The notes under the pieces: model-generated
Seen by the model: the letters and a program-made list of their open reading frames with translations, nothing else
What the model was told of the DNA's origin: nothing
Databases searched by the model: none
Origin: Strongyloides papillosus
Taxonomy: Eukaryota; Nematoda; Chromadorea; Rhabditida; Strongyloididae
Assembly (NCBI GenBank): GCA_005656395.1
Contig: SRSI01000078.1
Span: forward strand, 1 to 64,000
DNA: 64,000 nt
Direction of reading: 5' to 3'
Made by a program: the position numbers and the translations under genes
Shown here: piece by piece, positions 25,901 through 36,972 of the stretch
Layout: the number at the start of each line of letters is the position of its first letter
How positions within the stretch are numbered: position 1 is the first letter of the stretch

Positions 25901-27861
25901 AAATGGTTGAGAAGATCTTTTATGTTTCAAATGAAAAAAAGTATATTTTGAAAAAAAAATTTTTTTAGTCTAAACATACACCAGATTGGTTAAATTTGTA
26001 TCTTTGTGGAGCTGGAATGGAAATGTATACAGATATACTATCACATAGTTTTGCAGGATTATCATTCTCTGAAGCTGCTCAGTAAGGCTTATTTAAAAAT
26101 TAAAAAAAAAATTAAAAAATTGATTCTTGACCTATTTAATGTAATACTTTTATTTTTGTTTATTATTTTTAGTCTTCTCTTCACTCGATTAGGATTATTA
26201 CTTTTGGCTATTGAACTTAAAGACGATGAGAAGAAGGAATGCAATATAGCAATTAATCCAGGACCAGGAACAATAATACAACCACAAACACAAGGTTTCT
26301 TTATTGCACAATCTGCGGATGAGGTTAAAAGAGCATTTTATTGGTGTAAACAATGTCATGCTGACATTATTGATGCATCATTAATTAAAAAATGTAAATG
26401 TAGAAATTGTAAGTTATACTAAAACGTTGTACAAACATTTTGATAATATTATTTTACTATAGTTACTTTATTCCGAAAAGGTGCGAGACAAGTACAATTA
26501 GCAAAAAAAGTCGGAAAAAATATGGTTAATGTTACTGATACACCAAGACCGGGTATGGCTATAAATAGTGGAAAACCATTAATAGATTTAATGATGTCCA
26601 AAGGGCCTAAATATACTATATACGACCAAACAAGTTCACCAGATATAAGAGATATTGATATAACAAGAGAATTTGAACAACAAGATATGAAATATGACTC
26701 AACCGGAATGTTTCATTGGTGTCCACCTAGACCTATTGAAGAATGTATTCTTGATAGACATCAGGCTGCTATGACAGTATTAAATGGTCATGTTGTTGTA
26801 TGCTTATTTGCTGATAAAGATAGCCCATTAATAGGTCTAAGAAATTTTGTAATGCCCTTAAGAGCTTCAAATTTTCATTATCATGAGCTGAAACATGTTG
26901 TGATTGTAGGTGATGTTGAATATTTAAAAAGAGAATGGAAAACACTTCACAATCTTCCAAAAATATCAATATTAAATGGATCACCTTTATCGAGGGCTGA
27001 TTTAAGAGCTGTTAATATAAATTTATGTGACATGTGTGTAATAATCTCCGCTAGAATACCAAATCCAAATGAAGATCCAACATTAGCTGATAAAGAATCG
27101 ATTTTAGCATCTTTAAATATTAAAGCTATGCAATTTGATGATACATTAGGATTTGGACACGCAAGGATAACTAATGGAAGTGTTTCACCGTTAGGTAGTC
27201 CTATTTCTATCCATAGGAAGGGTGTTCGCTTTGGAACGAGCGTCCCAATGATAACTGAGCTTGTTAATGATTCAAATGTACAATTTTTAGATCAAGATGA
27301 TGATGATGATCCCGATACAGAACTTTATCTTACACAACCATTTGCTTGTGGAACAGCATTTGCTATATCTGTATTAGATTCGTTAATGAGTACTGTAAGT
27401 CTTTATACAATTAAAATAGTTTTTAAATTCCGTTTTAGACATATTTTAATGATTCTGCACTAACATTAATAAGAACATTAGTAACCGGAGGTGCTACACC
27501 AGAACTTGAATTAATATTAGCTGAAGGAGCAGGTTTAAGAGGTGGTTATAGTACACAAGAAACACTAGCAAATAGAGATAGATGTAGAATATCTCAAATA
27601 GCATTAGCTGATCAACCATATGAAGGTATAGGTACAGCTAGTACATATGGTCAAATGTTTTCGTTGGCATTGAAACGTTATGGACAATTGTGCATTGGAC
27701 TATATCGTTTACATGATCAAGCATCACCAGATAGTAATAAAAGATATGTAATTACAAATCCACCGGCAGAACTTCGTCTTCTTTCAAGTGATAATGTTTA
27801 TGTTCTTGAACAGTTTGATCCTGGTTTGGAATACGAACCTGGAAAACAATTACTACATTAA
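22915..27861 (+). CDS. slo-1: BK (Slo1) calcium-activated potassium channel alpha subunit
   Basis: Exons 22915-23090, 23529-24323, 24400-24561, 25042-25567, one of two alternatives (25695-25807 or 25969-26081), 26173-26408, 26463-27394 and 27439-27861; ~1120 aa. It is a plasma-membrane K+ channel opened by depolarisation and Ca2+. Visible in order: extracellular N-terminus and S0 ([13 protein letters not shown]), S1-S4 with Arg-bearing S4 ([17 protein letters not shown]), pore [14 protein letters not shown] with the GYG filter at residues 324-326, S6 ([15 protein letters not shown]), RCK1 from [13 protein letters not shown] (~378), RCK2 ([17 protein letters not shown]), and the Ca2+ bowl with five consecutive Asp (from ~943) before [15 protein letters not shown]. 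Every splice junction keeps frame and no breaks are seen. SLO-1 is the emodepside target in nematodes (family knowledge). Upstream non-coding exons are possible. Confidence 0.97.
25695..25807 (+). other. slo-1: slo-1 alternative exon a
   Basis: 113-nt exon flanked by TTTTAG and GTAAGT. It encodes an RCK1 segment with the core [20 protein letters not shown]. It has the same length and phase (0 in, 2 out) as the exon at 25969-26081, so including both would shift the frame. They must be used one at a time. Confidence 0.88.
25969..26081 (+). other. slo-1: slo-1 alternative exon b
   Basis: 113-nt exon flanked by TTTTTTAG and GTAAGG. It encodes the core [20 protein letters not shown], homologous to the exon 161 nt upstream but clearly diverged. 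It joins to the common exon at 26173. Same phases as exon a. Confidence 0.88.
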
Positions 27862-28233
27862 TACTTAGATACGTTATAATTCTAAGAATTAATATTATAT
27901 CAGAAATAATCTAAGGTTAAAGTCAATAGGATCTCTTTAAAAAGAAAAGAATTACAGTTTTTTTATTATTTTTTACTTTTCGCAAAAAATTATCATTCAA
28001 TGCATGTTTGCGGTTAACGCATATTCTTTCTATGAAAATTAGATTTTTACTCAAACAATATGTTGTTTTATCATTATTGTGATCATTAAAATAAACCATA
28101 AAATTAAAAGTATAAAAAACATATAATATTCGTATTATGAATGGGAGAAATATGATAAAATCTTTTTTATTTATTAATTATAAAAATTAATAAAGGAATT
28201 TATTCAATTGTATTTTGTTTTAAATAAACAATA
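27862..28233. other. slo-1 3' flank
   Basis: AT-rich sequence between the slo-1 stop and the start of the inverted-repeat element. It is the probable slo-1 3' UTR; no other feature. Confidence 0.4.
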
Positions 28234-28438
28234 ACCACATCAAAAACCTAGGTTTTTGTATTTTAAAGACTTTTATATCTTAATATATTATACGCGCACT
28301 TAAATGAAAAAAATAAATTTCGCGAACTTTAAAGAATGAAAATAAATTTTGCGTACTAAAAAGGATGAAAATAAATTTTGATTCCTATAATATCACTCAT
28401 CTGTATAAAAGTAGCGTCGTCTAGTGACTTAGATTATT
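28234..28438 (+). repeat. Left terminal inverted repeat
   Basis: About 205 bp, inverted match to 29090-29294. It contains CGCG-bearing islands (TACGCGCAC, TTCGCGAAC) unusual for this AT-rich sequence. Confidence 0.88.
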
Positions 28439-28445
28439 ATCGTTT

Positions 28446-29085
28446 ATTATTAAATCGAAGCTGTGCAATTTTCATTTGATTTTTTAGTTTTTCTTAATGG
28501 TAGCGATTATGTTTTCTATTGTTGGAAAAGAAAACGAATTTTAATATATTTGTAACAATATTAAGAGTGTATTATGTTAATAAAATATAATAATTAAACA
28601 ACAATTTTATCCTTATTAGCAGTAAATGGATATTGTGAAAATTTATTATGATATATAATTTCATGTATTACTTATTTTCATTTGCAAAAAATCACTGATA
28701 AGTAGAATTTACATTTAACAGTTTGGTTTCTGATTACATAGAATATATCATAGTATATGTTTACACAAAAGTTTTATTAAATCAAAGTTGTGTAATTATT
28801 ATTTTTTTAAGGATGCCGAATATGTGTTCTATTGTTGGAGTAGAAAGTGGATTTTAATATATTTGCAACAACAATGAGAATGTCCTATTTTAATAAAATA
28901 GAGTAATCAAACAATATTTTTATCATTATTAGCATTAAAAGGATATCGTACACGTTTCTTATGATATATAATTTCATGTAATATTTAATTTCTATTGGTA
29001 AATTAATGATTAAGTTGATTTTACATTTGCATTTCCAATTACATGGAATATTATATTATATGTATTTATAATTTTCTAGTAGTCA
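28446..29085 (+). repeat. Diverged tandem duplication inside the TIR element
   Basis: Unit 1 starts near 28446 (TTATTAAATCGAAGCTGTG) and unit 2 near 28775 (TTATTAAATCAAAGTTGTG). Matching landmarks recur in order: TTCTATTGTTGGA, TTTTAATATATTTG, TTATGATATATAATTTCATG. The copies are visibly diverged, unlike the nearly identical flanking inverted repeats. Confidence 0.75.
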
Positions 29086-29089
29086 TCGA

Positions 29090-29294
29090 TATAATCTAAA
29101 TTACTAGACGACGCTACTTTTATACAGATGAGTGATATTATAGGAATCAAAATTTATTTTCATCCTTTTTAGTACGCAAAATTTATTTTCATTCTTTAAA
29201 GTTCGCGAAATTTATTTTTTTCATTTAAGTGCGCGTATAATATATTAAGATATAAAAGTCTTTAGAATACAAAAACCTAGGTTTTTGATGTGGT
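29090..29294 (-). repeat. Right terminal inverted repeat
   Basis: Inverted copy of 28234-28438, nearly identical through CCTAGG, the CGCG islands and the CTAGACGACGCTAC inner end. Confidence 0.88.
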
Positions 29295-30171
29295 TATTTA
29301 TTTTCATTATTTTTCGTTACAAATAAGTGTAATAATCTAAAAACTTTGTAATTATCAATGTTAATAATATAAATTGCTAAATTAGTTGTTTAAAGGTGCA
29401 TCTTTTCAACTATGTTATTTAATAATTTCTAAATCTCGTAAGTAAATTTCTATTTTTAAAAAAAATTTTCGACATCTCATATTTTAAAAAAAAGTAGATT
29501 TATATAAGAAAAAAATGCGACCCATAACTCTAAAGTAAAAAAAATGCCACAGAAACCTTCACTCTTAGATTCATCTTAATTTCAATTTCCCAAAGAAAAT
29601 CCTCTAAAAATTAACTTCAGAACATTCATCGTGAAGTCTGAAGTCTCATGAAGTACTTCATTGGAGCTTGGATGCCGCACAGCGCACGATGAAACCGACC
29701 ATTCGTTAGTAAATATTTTATTTAACCTCGGTTTGGCACTTCTTATTTTAGTTGGGATGGTCAAGATCAAATTTTTACACACACATACTGATTTGTGTGA
29801 TATATTTCGTTAAAACACGGCGCGTTCATTTGCTGAGTAATTAGTGTGTGTGATATATTTTGTTAAAACGCGGCGCGTCCATTTATCCAAAATTTGCACC
29901 ATTTTTGGCACTTTGGCTTCATTTGTCTCCATGATGTAGAAACATTTTTGGAATTTTTATTTTAGATTCCGGTCGAGCATGTTGGAATCTATATACATGC
30001 AAATTTTCAGAATCAAATTCTGAAATCTAGAGGGTCAAATATAGTTAAGAAAGCGTTTGCTGTTGCATACATACGTTAGTGAGTAGATATAAAAGTCTTT
30101 AAAAAATTAAAAAGAGTATGTTTATTTCATAAAAAACTTTCACTTTAAATGTATAATCTGTTATAAGACTA
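29295..30171. other. Unclassified GC-richer stretch with direct repeats
   Basis: The region from about 29590 to 30060 is less AT-rich than its surroundings but has no intact coding frame. It contains the 38-bp direct repeat at 29794-29884. Near 30085 it has AGATATAAAAGTCTTTA, which matches the outer part of the adjacent TIR and may be a fragment of another copy. It is probably mobile-element debris. Confidence 0.4.
29794..29884 (+). repeat. Two-copy direct repeat, 38 bp, 53-bp period
   Basis: TGTGTGATATATTTCGTTAA at 29794 and TGTGTGATATATTTTGTTAA at 29847 each continue into CGGCGCGT and CATTT. Three substitutions separate the copies. The CGGCGCG core is unusual in this genome. Confidence 0.8.
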
Positions 30172-31119
30172 CACACAGAAAAAAAATGGGAAAAATTATA
30201 ACATTATTACATAAAATGCAATAAAAATTCCCACCTGTTAAAAAAATCAACATTTATTCAAATTTTAAAATTATCAAGCGACAGAAAAAATGTTTTAAAC
30301 GATGAAAAATATCAGGTTGTCGCAAAATTTTGCTGTTTTTTTACAAGATTACATATGTTTTATGTTTTAATTAATGTAACTTTTATTTAATCTTAATGTT
30401 TTTGATATAATGCTAATCCTAGGATCTATTTTTTTTCTAATATTCATGAAATACGTTGTTAAAACTCAATTTTGTGTAAAGTTGTTAAGTTTTAACAAAA
30501 ATCATTATCCTAAACAATTTACTAGCAACAATAAATATAAAAACTCATAATAATAATAGCAAAAAGCCAAAAATTATTTTTTAACCACCTAAAAGCATTA
30601 ATAATTAAAAATATTATTTTAGTATTTGTTATATATTAACTTTAAATATTTATAAGATATTTTTTACTATAGATAAAAATCCATATAATTTTATAACTTT
30701 TCATAGATTTAATTTTTAAATAGAAACTTTAAACTACCAAAAAAAATTTCCGCCTTCAGAAGAGTGTAACTTCATAAAAAAGTATAATTTATAATAATTC
30801 AAACTAATTAAACTTATTAACAAAAATATTGTGATATGTTAATTAATGCTCTTTATGAAAGCATTTATAATCTTACATAAAATTAAATTCTAATCTTATA
30901 TTTAAAAAAGTATTGTAGAAAACAATCTAAGTTTTAAAATAACAATAATATAATAAAAAATAGAAACTTATTTTAATAACTACTTAATTACTGCTTTAAT
31001 TTTTATGTAACATATACTTGCGATAAAACTAATCGCAATTCGAGAAAAATTCAAATTTTGTTTGGTGGGAAAAATTTATCACATTTTACGCAAAAATGTT
31101 TCCCATTTTTTTCTGTGTG
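30172..31119. mobile_element. Second MITE-like element, ~948 bp
   Basis: The left end CACACAGAAAAAAAATGGGA (30172) is mirrored by the right end ...TCCCATTTTTTTCTGTGTG (31119). The first ~21 bp match with one base of length difference in the A run; weaker complementarity extends further in. TA flanks both ends (30170-30171, 31120-31121). The flanks TATAAGAC and TATAAGGC also look alike, so a longer target duplication is possible. There is no internal ORF. Confidence 0.6.
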
Positions 31120-31479
31120 TATAAGGCTTACAAATAAAATTCAAAATAAATCGTAATGTAAAAATTAATTAAGTAATAGATTAAAGTAATGTTTAAAAAA
31201 ACATACAGGGTAGACAGCGTAAGATTACACATTTTCACATTAATAACTTAGTTCATTCCTCCTAAGCTAATTTGATATTATATTCATTTTGTAGACAAGA
31301 AGCATACCACTAGTTCTTATAGGTTTTGTAAAAAATATACATTCCAAATATGGAAATATATCTTTTAATTCTAGTCATGTTTTTTAAATTCAAGTTAATA
31401 TTATCTTTTAGCATAAAAAACTATTATTTTAATCTTCTTTATTATTAAAGGATTTACTTTTTTTTCATATTCTTAAAAT

Positions 31480-34400
31480 ATCATTAAAAAAAGTCCATTA
31501 ACTTTATTAAACTATTTAAGGATAGAATTCTCCGAGAAATTAAAAGATCTAATACAAAAATTTTTGAAAAAAAAGAATAAGAAATAAATCATAAGTTAAT
31601 TTTGTTTTGAACTCTTTAGAAATTCCTCAAATCTTTAATATCAATGTCCCGAATTCTTTGAAAATAATTCTAGTCGATGGAGTTCGGAATTTTACACTAG
31701 AATTTTTTAATAGTTTTAAGTGTTATTTTTAAACATGTGAAATACTTAAAAAAAGAAAAACTATTTTTTTTATTTCTAATATTTTTTGAGAATGCACTTA
31801 TTTTATGAAGTAATTATCAAAACTTCATGAATATGCAGAAATCATTTCATAAACACAGTTGAATTCCACAAAGCGTTAATTTTTACATCAAAATTCTTCA
31901 TTAATTCAAGAAATGTAATGTTAAAATTTTGAGAAATCAATAATGTAGTATAATTAATTTATACCACCATATTAATTTCAAAAAATAAGTATTCATATCG
32001 TAAGAATTAGTTATCAAAATCTCATTAATTTGTTCCATAGATGGTACATATAATTTAAAAATAGAATGTATCGGTAGTCTGTGTGTAATTTAAAATTTTT
32101 AAAATATACTTCAAAGAAAAAGAACGCTCTTATTCTATTTCCAATGTTTTATAGAAAACGACCATATCTCAAGAAATAGTTATCAAAATATTCTAAAAAT
32201 AATTCCGGTAGATAGATCATGAAATCTTAGATTATATAACATCAAATACATTTTTCATATCTTATGGGTTGTCTGACTTGAGGTATAGATGTTCCTATCT
32301 ATACTTTATATATATCACCGTCTACAACAAAGATAATACTATAATAATTTTTAAAAAAATTTAAAAAATTAAAAATAATCACATTTAACATTTTCTTAAA
32401 TTAATCTTTAAAAATCGCTCAATATCTCATGAATCCTAAGACAGGTTTCCTTGGAATTAGTTCTATTCAATAGAGTATAAACAATTACTTTAGAATCGTT
32501 CAAAAATTTAACCAATTTATAATAAATATATATTACAAACAAGAAAAATAGTTTAATATTATATTTACTTTAGTGAAATTTGTGATTTCGCAAAATTAAC
32601 ATGTGCGCCAATAAAAACTTATTGTATATATTCTACCGTTCTCTTTAATAAATAATTTTTACTCTTTTGTGTAGGAAGGAATAATAATTTTGAGCGAAAA
32701 AAAGACTTTGATCTACCTCCCAAAACAAATATGAGTCGTTGATCTAGGAAGAATTTGTGATATCTACTTGCACTTATACATTTTCTCATGAATTCAATGA
32801 TGAGGAGAGATTCAATTTTGCAAAAAACTTTTACATAAGAATGAGAAGCTATATGAATGCAAAAGATATGAAGCTGTCTTCAATCAGTAATCAAAGATGT
32901 TATTTACCGCCTTTGAATAGGGAATTCGTAAATCAGTAGTCGAAATGGGTAAGGCGACATTAAAAAACCTGAATTTTATGGCATTATCATCTCACTTTAA
33001 GTTTTCTCTACTCCACACTGCAATTAATTTTATCTAATAGAGAAACAGAGCTTTGGCAGTTTCTAAAAAAATGGTATCGAATTTCAGATTGGTTTTGACT
33101 ATAAGATGATCAAATTGAATGATGTAAAACATAAGAGATTCAAGATCAAAGAGGCAGAACATAAAACCAGTAAACTCATAAATAACTCTTCTAAAAAAGT
33201 AAGAAGACTACTATAGGAAGATAAAGATATTGCACAAATCGTATTGAAATGCTCTTAAAATGTCCATAACTTACTAAGAGCAATATTACATTAGAAATGT
33301 TCAAGAAAGCTCCAACGTACAAAGGCAATGTGTGTAATAAATCAAATTACCCAGGAAATCCAGAACTACTATGCATCTATTGTAAAAAAAGACAGTAACG
33401 ATGATTTCAAGAGTGAATACAATGACTAGATTATGGTGAATAAAAGAAAAAGTTAAACACAATTGAGTTCTGGCTACAATCGTCAACACATTGTCCTACA
33501 AAAAATAAATTTATTCATTGGTAAAGTAAAAAAGGTTTATAAAATTGAAGATTTAAAAGTAGTAGAACAAAAAAATAAACTACATCAATGGTAAAACTAT
33601 TTATCTCTCATGACTAAATATCATAACTGAGAAGGAAAAAGAAATTATAGTAGCTGAATTGAGGGTAATCACTTTATCTGTGAAATACAACGATCACGTA
33701 TGCATCTATTAAAATATTTTATGGTGAACTATAAATATATTAATGAACCTGCATTTTTTTCCCAATGCTTTATCTCCACTCTCGAATATGGCATTTGAAT
33801 GGCTTTTTTACACCGTACTCTGTAATTAGCACTTTTTCGTCTACAACTCTAATCATTTATTCTTTTGATAATAAGTTTACCCATTGGAAGTTTTTTGAAC
33901 AAAAATATTAGAATCATATTAACATCAGAACATTTTTATTTTTGTGTTTATTTAAGAATTTCTTAAAAAGATCTTCAACAAATTCGCGTTTTGTTTTTTC
34001 AACGACATTCGTCTTATTTATATATTCTGATCACTCCTTTAGAATAATCACTGGTTCGGAACATATCACTTTTTGTAGAAATTGTCAAAGATATTCATGC
34101 GTCTTTACCATATGTGTCAATCTGTATATTTCTATTTGCTTCTTATTATTTTAGTGATGATTTATTTTCAAAGGCTTTTTTCACACTAAAGCATTCGCAT
34201 TTACCGTTAGTAAGTTTTGTCATCAAATAGATGATTTTTTTCTGCCATATGGAACTTCTTTTGGTTTATTTAACTAATTTGTCTTATTCTATATTCAGCT
34301 TCTTCATTGCTTCCATTTTAATATCGTTTCATGACTTTGTATGGAAAATCGAAGTTTCTTTGATTACTTGCTGAAACGTCGGATATTGTCGCTTCAAGTG

Positions 34401-35870
34401 CCTTCATTATCAAATTTTCAAGAACCGTAACTCTTCATTACAATGCCAACCATGAGTATTCCCTTTCTCGTCTTTGATCAAGTAATGGGAGCTTTCATAT
34501 CAGTATATTTGTGTTTATTCTATATTTTAATACTGTCTTTTAAATTACTTTTAAGAATGTTTTTGATTTCTTCCATCGGAATCTACTTTCTAACTTCATG
34601 TCGAAAAATTTAAGTTTACTGGCAGTCTCTTAAATATGAATTAACTTTCCTTTGAACTTATGTTAAATGTTAAACGATATTTAAACTTCTTCTTTTTCGT
34701 CACAAAGTAATTTTTTTTATTTATTCCTGGCCTTTCAGCAAAAGAATTTTCACTTATCAGTTTACAGAACCTTTCGTTGAATGAGTGTCTTTTGCTTTTT
34801 TTAATGTGTTTATCTCTCGTTTTTACTATCAAAATTTTTGCATATGTTTTATTTTTAGAGTAAAATTCTCATTAATGTCATCGTTTTTTATTGGCATCAT
34901 ACTATCACTATCTAATTTAGAAAATTGTCATGTTTTGGATTCATTTGGACCCATTTGTTTTTTCTTCTTATTTTATTAATAATTTAGAAGAGTTTTAGAT
35001 TTAATCCTCTTCATGTCTCTAGGTTTAGGACAATGTTCAATTTAACTGATTCTACTTTGCTTGGGGACCTCTTGAATTGTGGATATGAAATTGCAAAATC
35101 ACATTCATACCAAAGACAAAAAACAGAATCTGATAGATTTTAACTGAAAACCTTTATTATAAATATCTCAAAATACAATTAATTTATATAATAGTGTTTA
35201 AATAGATAATTTGAATATGATTATTCAAATTCTTCCTTATCAGAACCTTTTTATAAACCAATGATTCATTAAATTATTGGAGAAAGATTGAAGTCGTTTC
35301 ACTCGCTCAAAATTTTTTTTTCTTCTTATACAATAGTAAACTTAATTTTAAACTATTTTTACTGTTTTTAACAGATTTAATATAGAAAATAACCAGTTCT
35401 TTTGATGGTTATAATCTATCAAATGAAATTAATTTTGTAGAAATCTTTTTTTCAGGATTCAAGAGATATGAAACAGTTTTTGAAGTTTAATTGGGAAAAA
35501 TCATTAAATATTTTTTTTATTTATTTATAAGGATTTCTATACTATACTAATGAAACTCTTGACGTTTTCTAATGTTAAAACCTATCATTTATCTACTTTT
35601 ATTATTTTTTAAGGATTCTGATGATTAATTTTTAAGATATGGTCATTTTTCTTTAGAACATTAAATTGTGCTTAGCTTTTAAAACATTTTTTAAAAATTT
35701 AGATTTATATACAAAGTGTAATTGATAAGTTCTATTATGGAACTACTACTCCATCTATGGAACAAATTTTATCAGATTCTGAAAGTTAAATTTTAAGAAA
35801 GATCGAAGCTATTTGTTTAAAAGTGTGTAAGAACTTGCATAGACAACAGTATATATTTCTTTGAAGTTTG
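31480..35870. mobile_element. Decayed element with inverted, repeat-rich arms
   Basis: The left arm (~31600-32560) contains at least five diverged copies of a ~55-nt motif (near 31620, 31820, 32000, 32165 and 32430) of the type ATATCTCATGAATC...ATTCTATTCAATAG. The right arm (~35430-35800) has similar units in the opposite orientation. The best-matched pair is TTTGTTCCATAGATGG at 32028 and its reverse complement near 35752. Between the arms are broken coding-like stretches on both strands with many stops. I infer an old transposon; boundaries and class are uncertain. Confidence 0.45.
33295..33490 (+). pseudogene. Possible retroelement gag zinc-knuckle remnant
   Basis: Near 33295 one frame reads MFKKAPTYKGNVCNK and later LCIYCKK. 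A change of frame then gives SNDDFKSEYND. The CxxC followed by a degraded His/Cys half and a charged tail recalls the first zinc knuckle of BEL/Pao-type gag proteins. There are several stops and at least one shift, so it cannot be functional. The assignment is tentative. Confidence 0.25.
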
Positions 35871-36972
35871 CGGGTTGTTAATATTTAATGTACAAAGTAA
35901 TGGATAATGTAATTTTTAAAGTAACGATAATTTTGAATTCGAGATTTAATATTTGGACATATAATGTTTCTAAATAATATAGGATATAATAAATATTGTT
36001 AATTATACTTTAACTAAAAGTTTGAAATTTAAACGATCTTATTTTTTAATAAATATCTTCAAATTATACTTAAAATATAATACTAATCATAAGTACAATA
36101 ATTTTACTGTGATTTTACCAATAAATATGTGAAATTTTTAACATTAACCTTCAAATATTTGATTATTTAAATGTAACAAACTAATTAATTCTTTATTTAT
36201 AATAAAAATACAAATATTTTTGTAATATCTTGTAATCATATCAACAGTGTTACAAAAGATAACTCAAATATATCATGAACATTAAATGTAATTTTAGTCG
36301 CTGCACCTTATTTTGTTAATAACAAATTATATATCAAGTGATAAGAAAATACTTAGTGTTCCTTTAACCTAAGATTGTTTGTAATATAATAATTATTAAA
36401 CAGATTTTTAAAGATTGGAAAAAAAAATGATTAGTAATATTCAAATTGAAAAAATAAAATTATGTAACAACGTTTTTATATCAAAAATTATGAAGAAATG
36501 ACAAGAAAAAAAATTGTTAATAAAGATGTACAATCATTCTCATTCAAAACAAATATAATTTATCATACTTTCCTCCAACTCCATTAAAACTTTTAATTTT
36601 ACAATACTTTATTTTTAAAGCTATAATATCAAAAAGATTTATTATTCTTTTGAACACCTTTAATGAACATCATATGAATTTTAATGGACTATACAATTAA
36701 TTGATAACAAATGAACATGTATTTGAGCTTTTATCAATTACAATTGGACCGTCATGAAAATATAAGAACTTTATTAAATGATAACTTAAATAAATAGAGA
36801 AACTATTAGGAAGAATCATAAAAATTGTACAAATTTTCTAATCACAAAATTTATTAGTAATCGGATAACATTTTAAGAATAGGTGTAGCTTACTCTTATA
36901 TAAATAACAAATTCTATCAAATTAAATTCATTCTTCAAATTTTATCTTACAATATTCCATGCTTCTCTCAAG
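35871..36972. other. Intergenic region upstream of the VWA-repeat gene
   Basis: AT-rich, no ORF or repeat recognised. It presumably includes the promoter of the gene starting at 36973. A TATATAAATAA stretch at 36897 is a possible core promoter element. Confidence 0.35.

Larger units (their letters stand above)
28234..29294. mobile_element. Non-autonomous TIR element (MITE-like), TA-flanked, 1061 bp
   Basis: The ends are near-perfect inverted repeats of about 205 bp (28234-28438 and 29090-29294), beginning ACCACATCAAAAACCTAGG. Both ends abut a TA dinucleotide (28232-28233 and 29295-29296), as expected for a Tc1/mariner-type target duplication. I noticed one clear mismatch in the outer 200 bp, so the insertion is young or the arms have been homogenised. 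No ORF of transposase size lies inside. The interior consists of two diverged tandem copies of a ~329 bp unit. TA is frequent in such AT-rich DNA, so the superfamily is inference. Confidence 0.85.

Noticed and set aside
34048..34064. GGTTCGGAAC as a tRNA T-arm
   Set aside because: No acceptor stem, D-arm or anticodon arm can be built around it.
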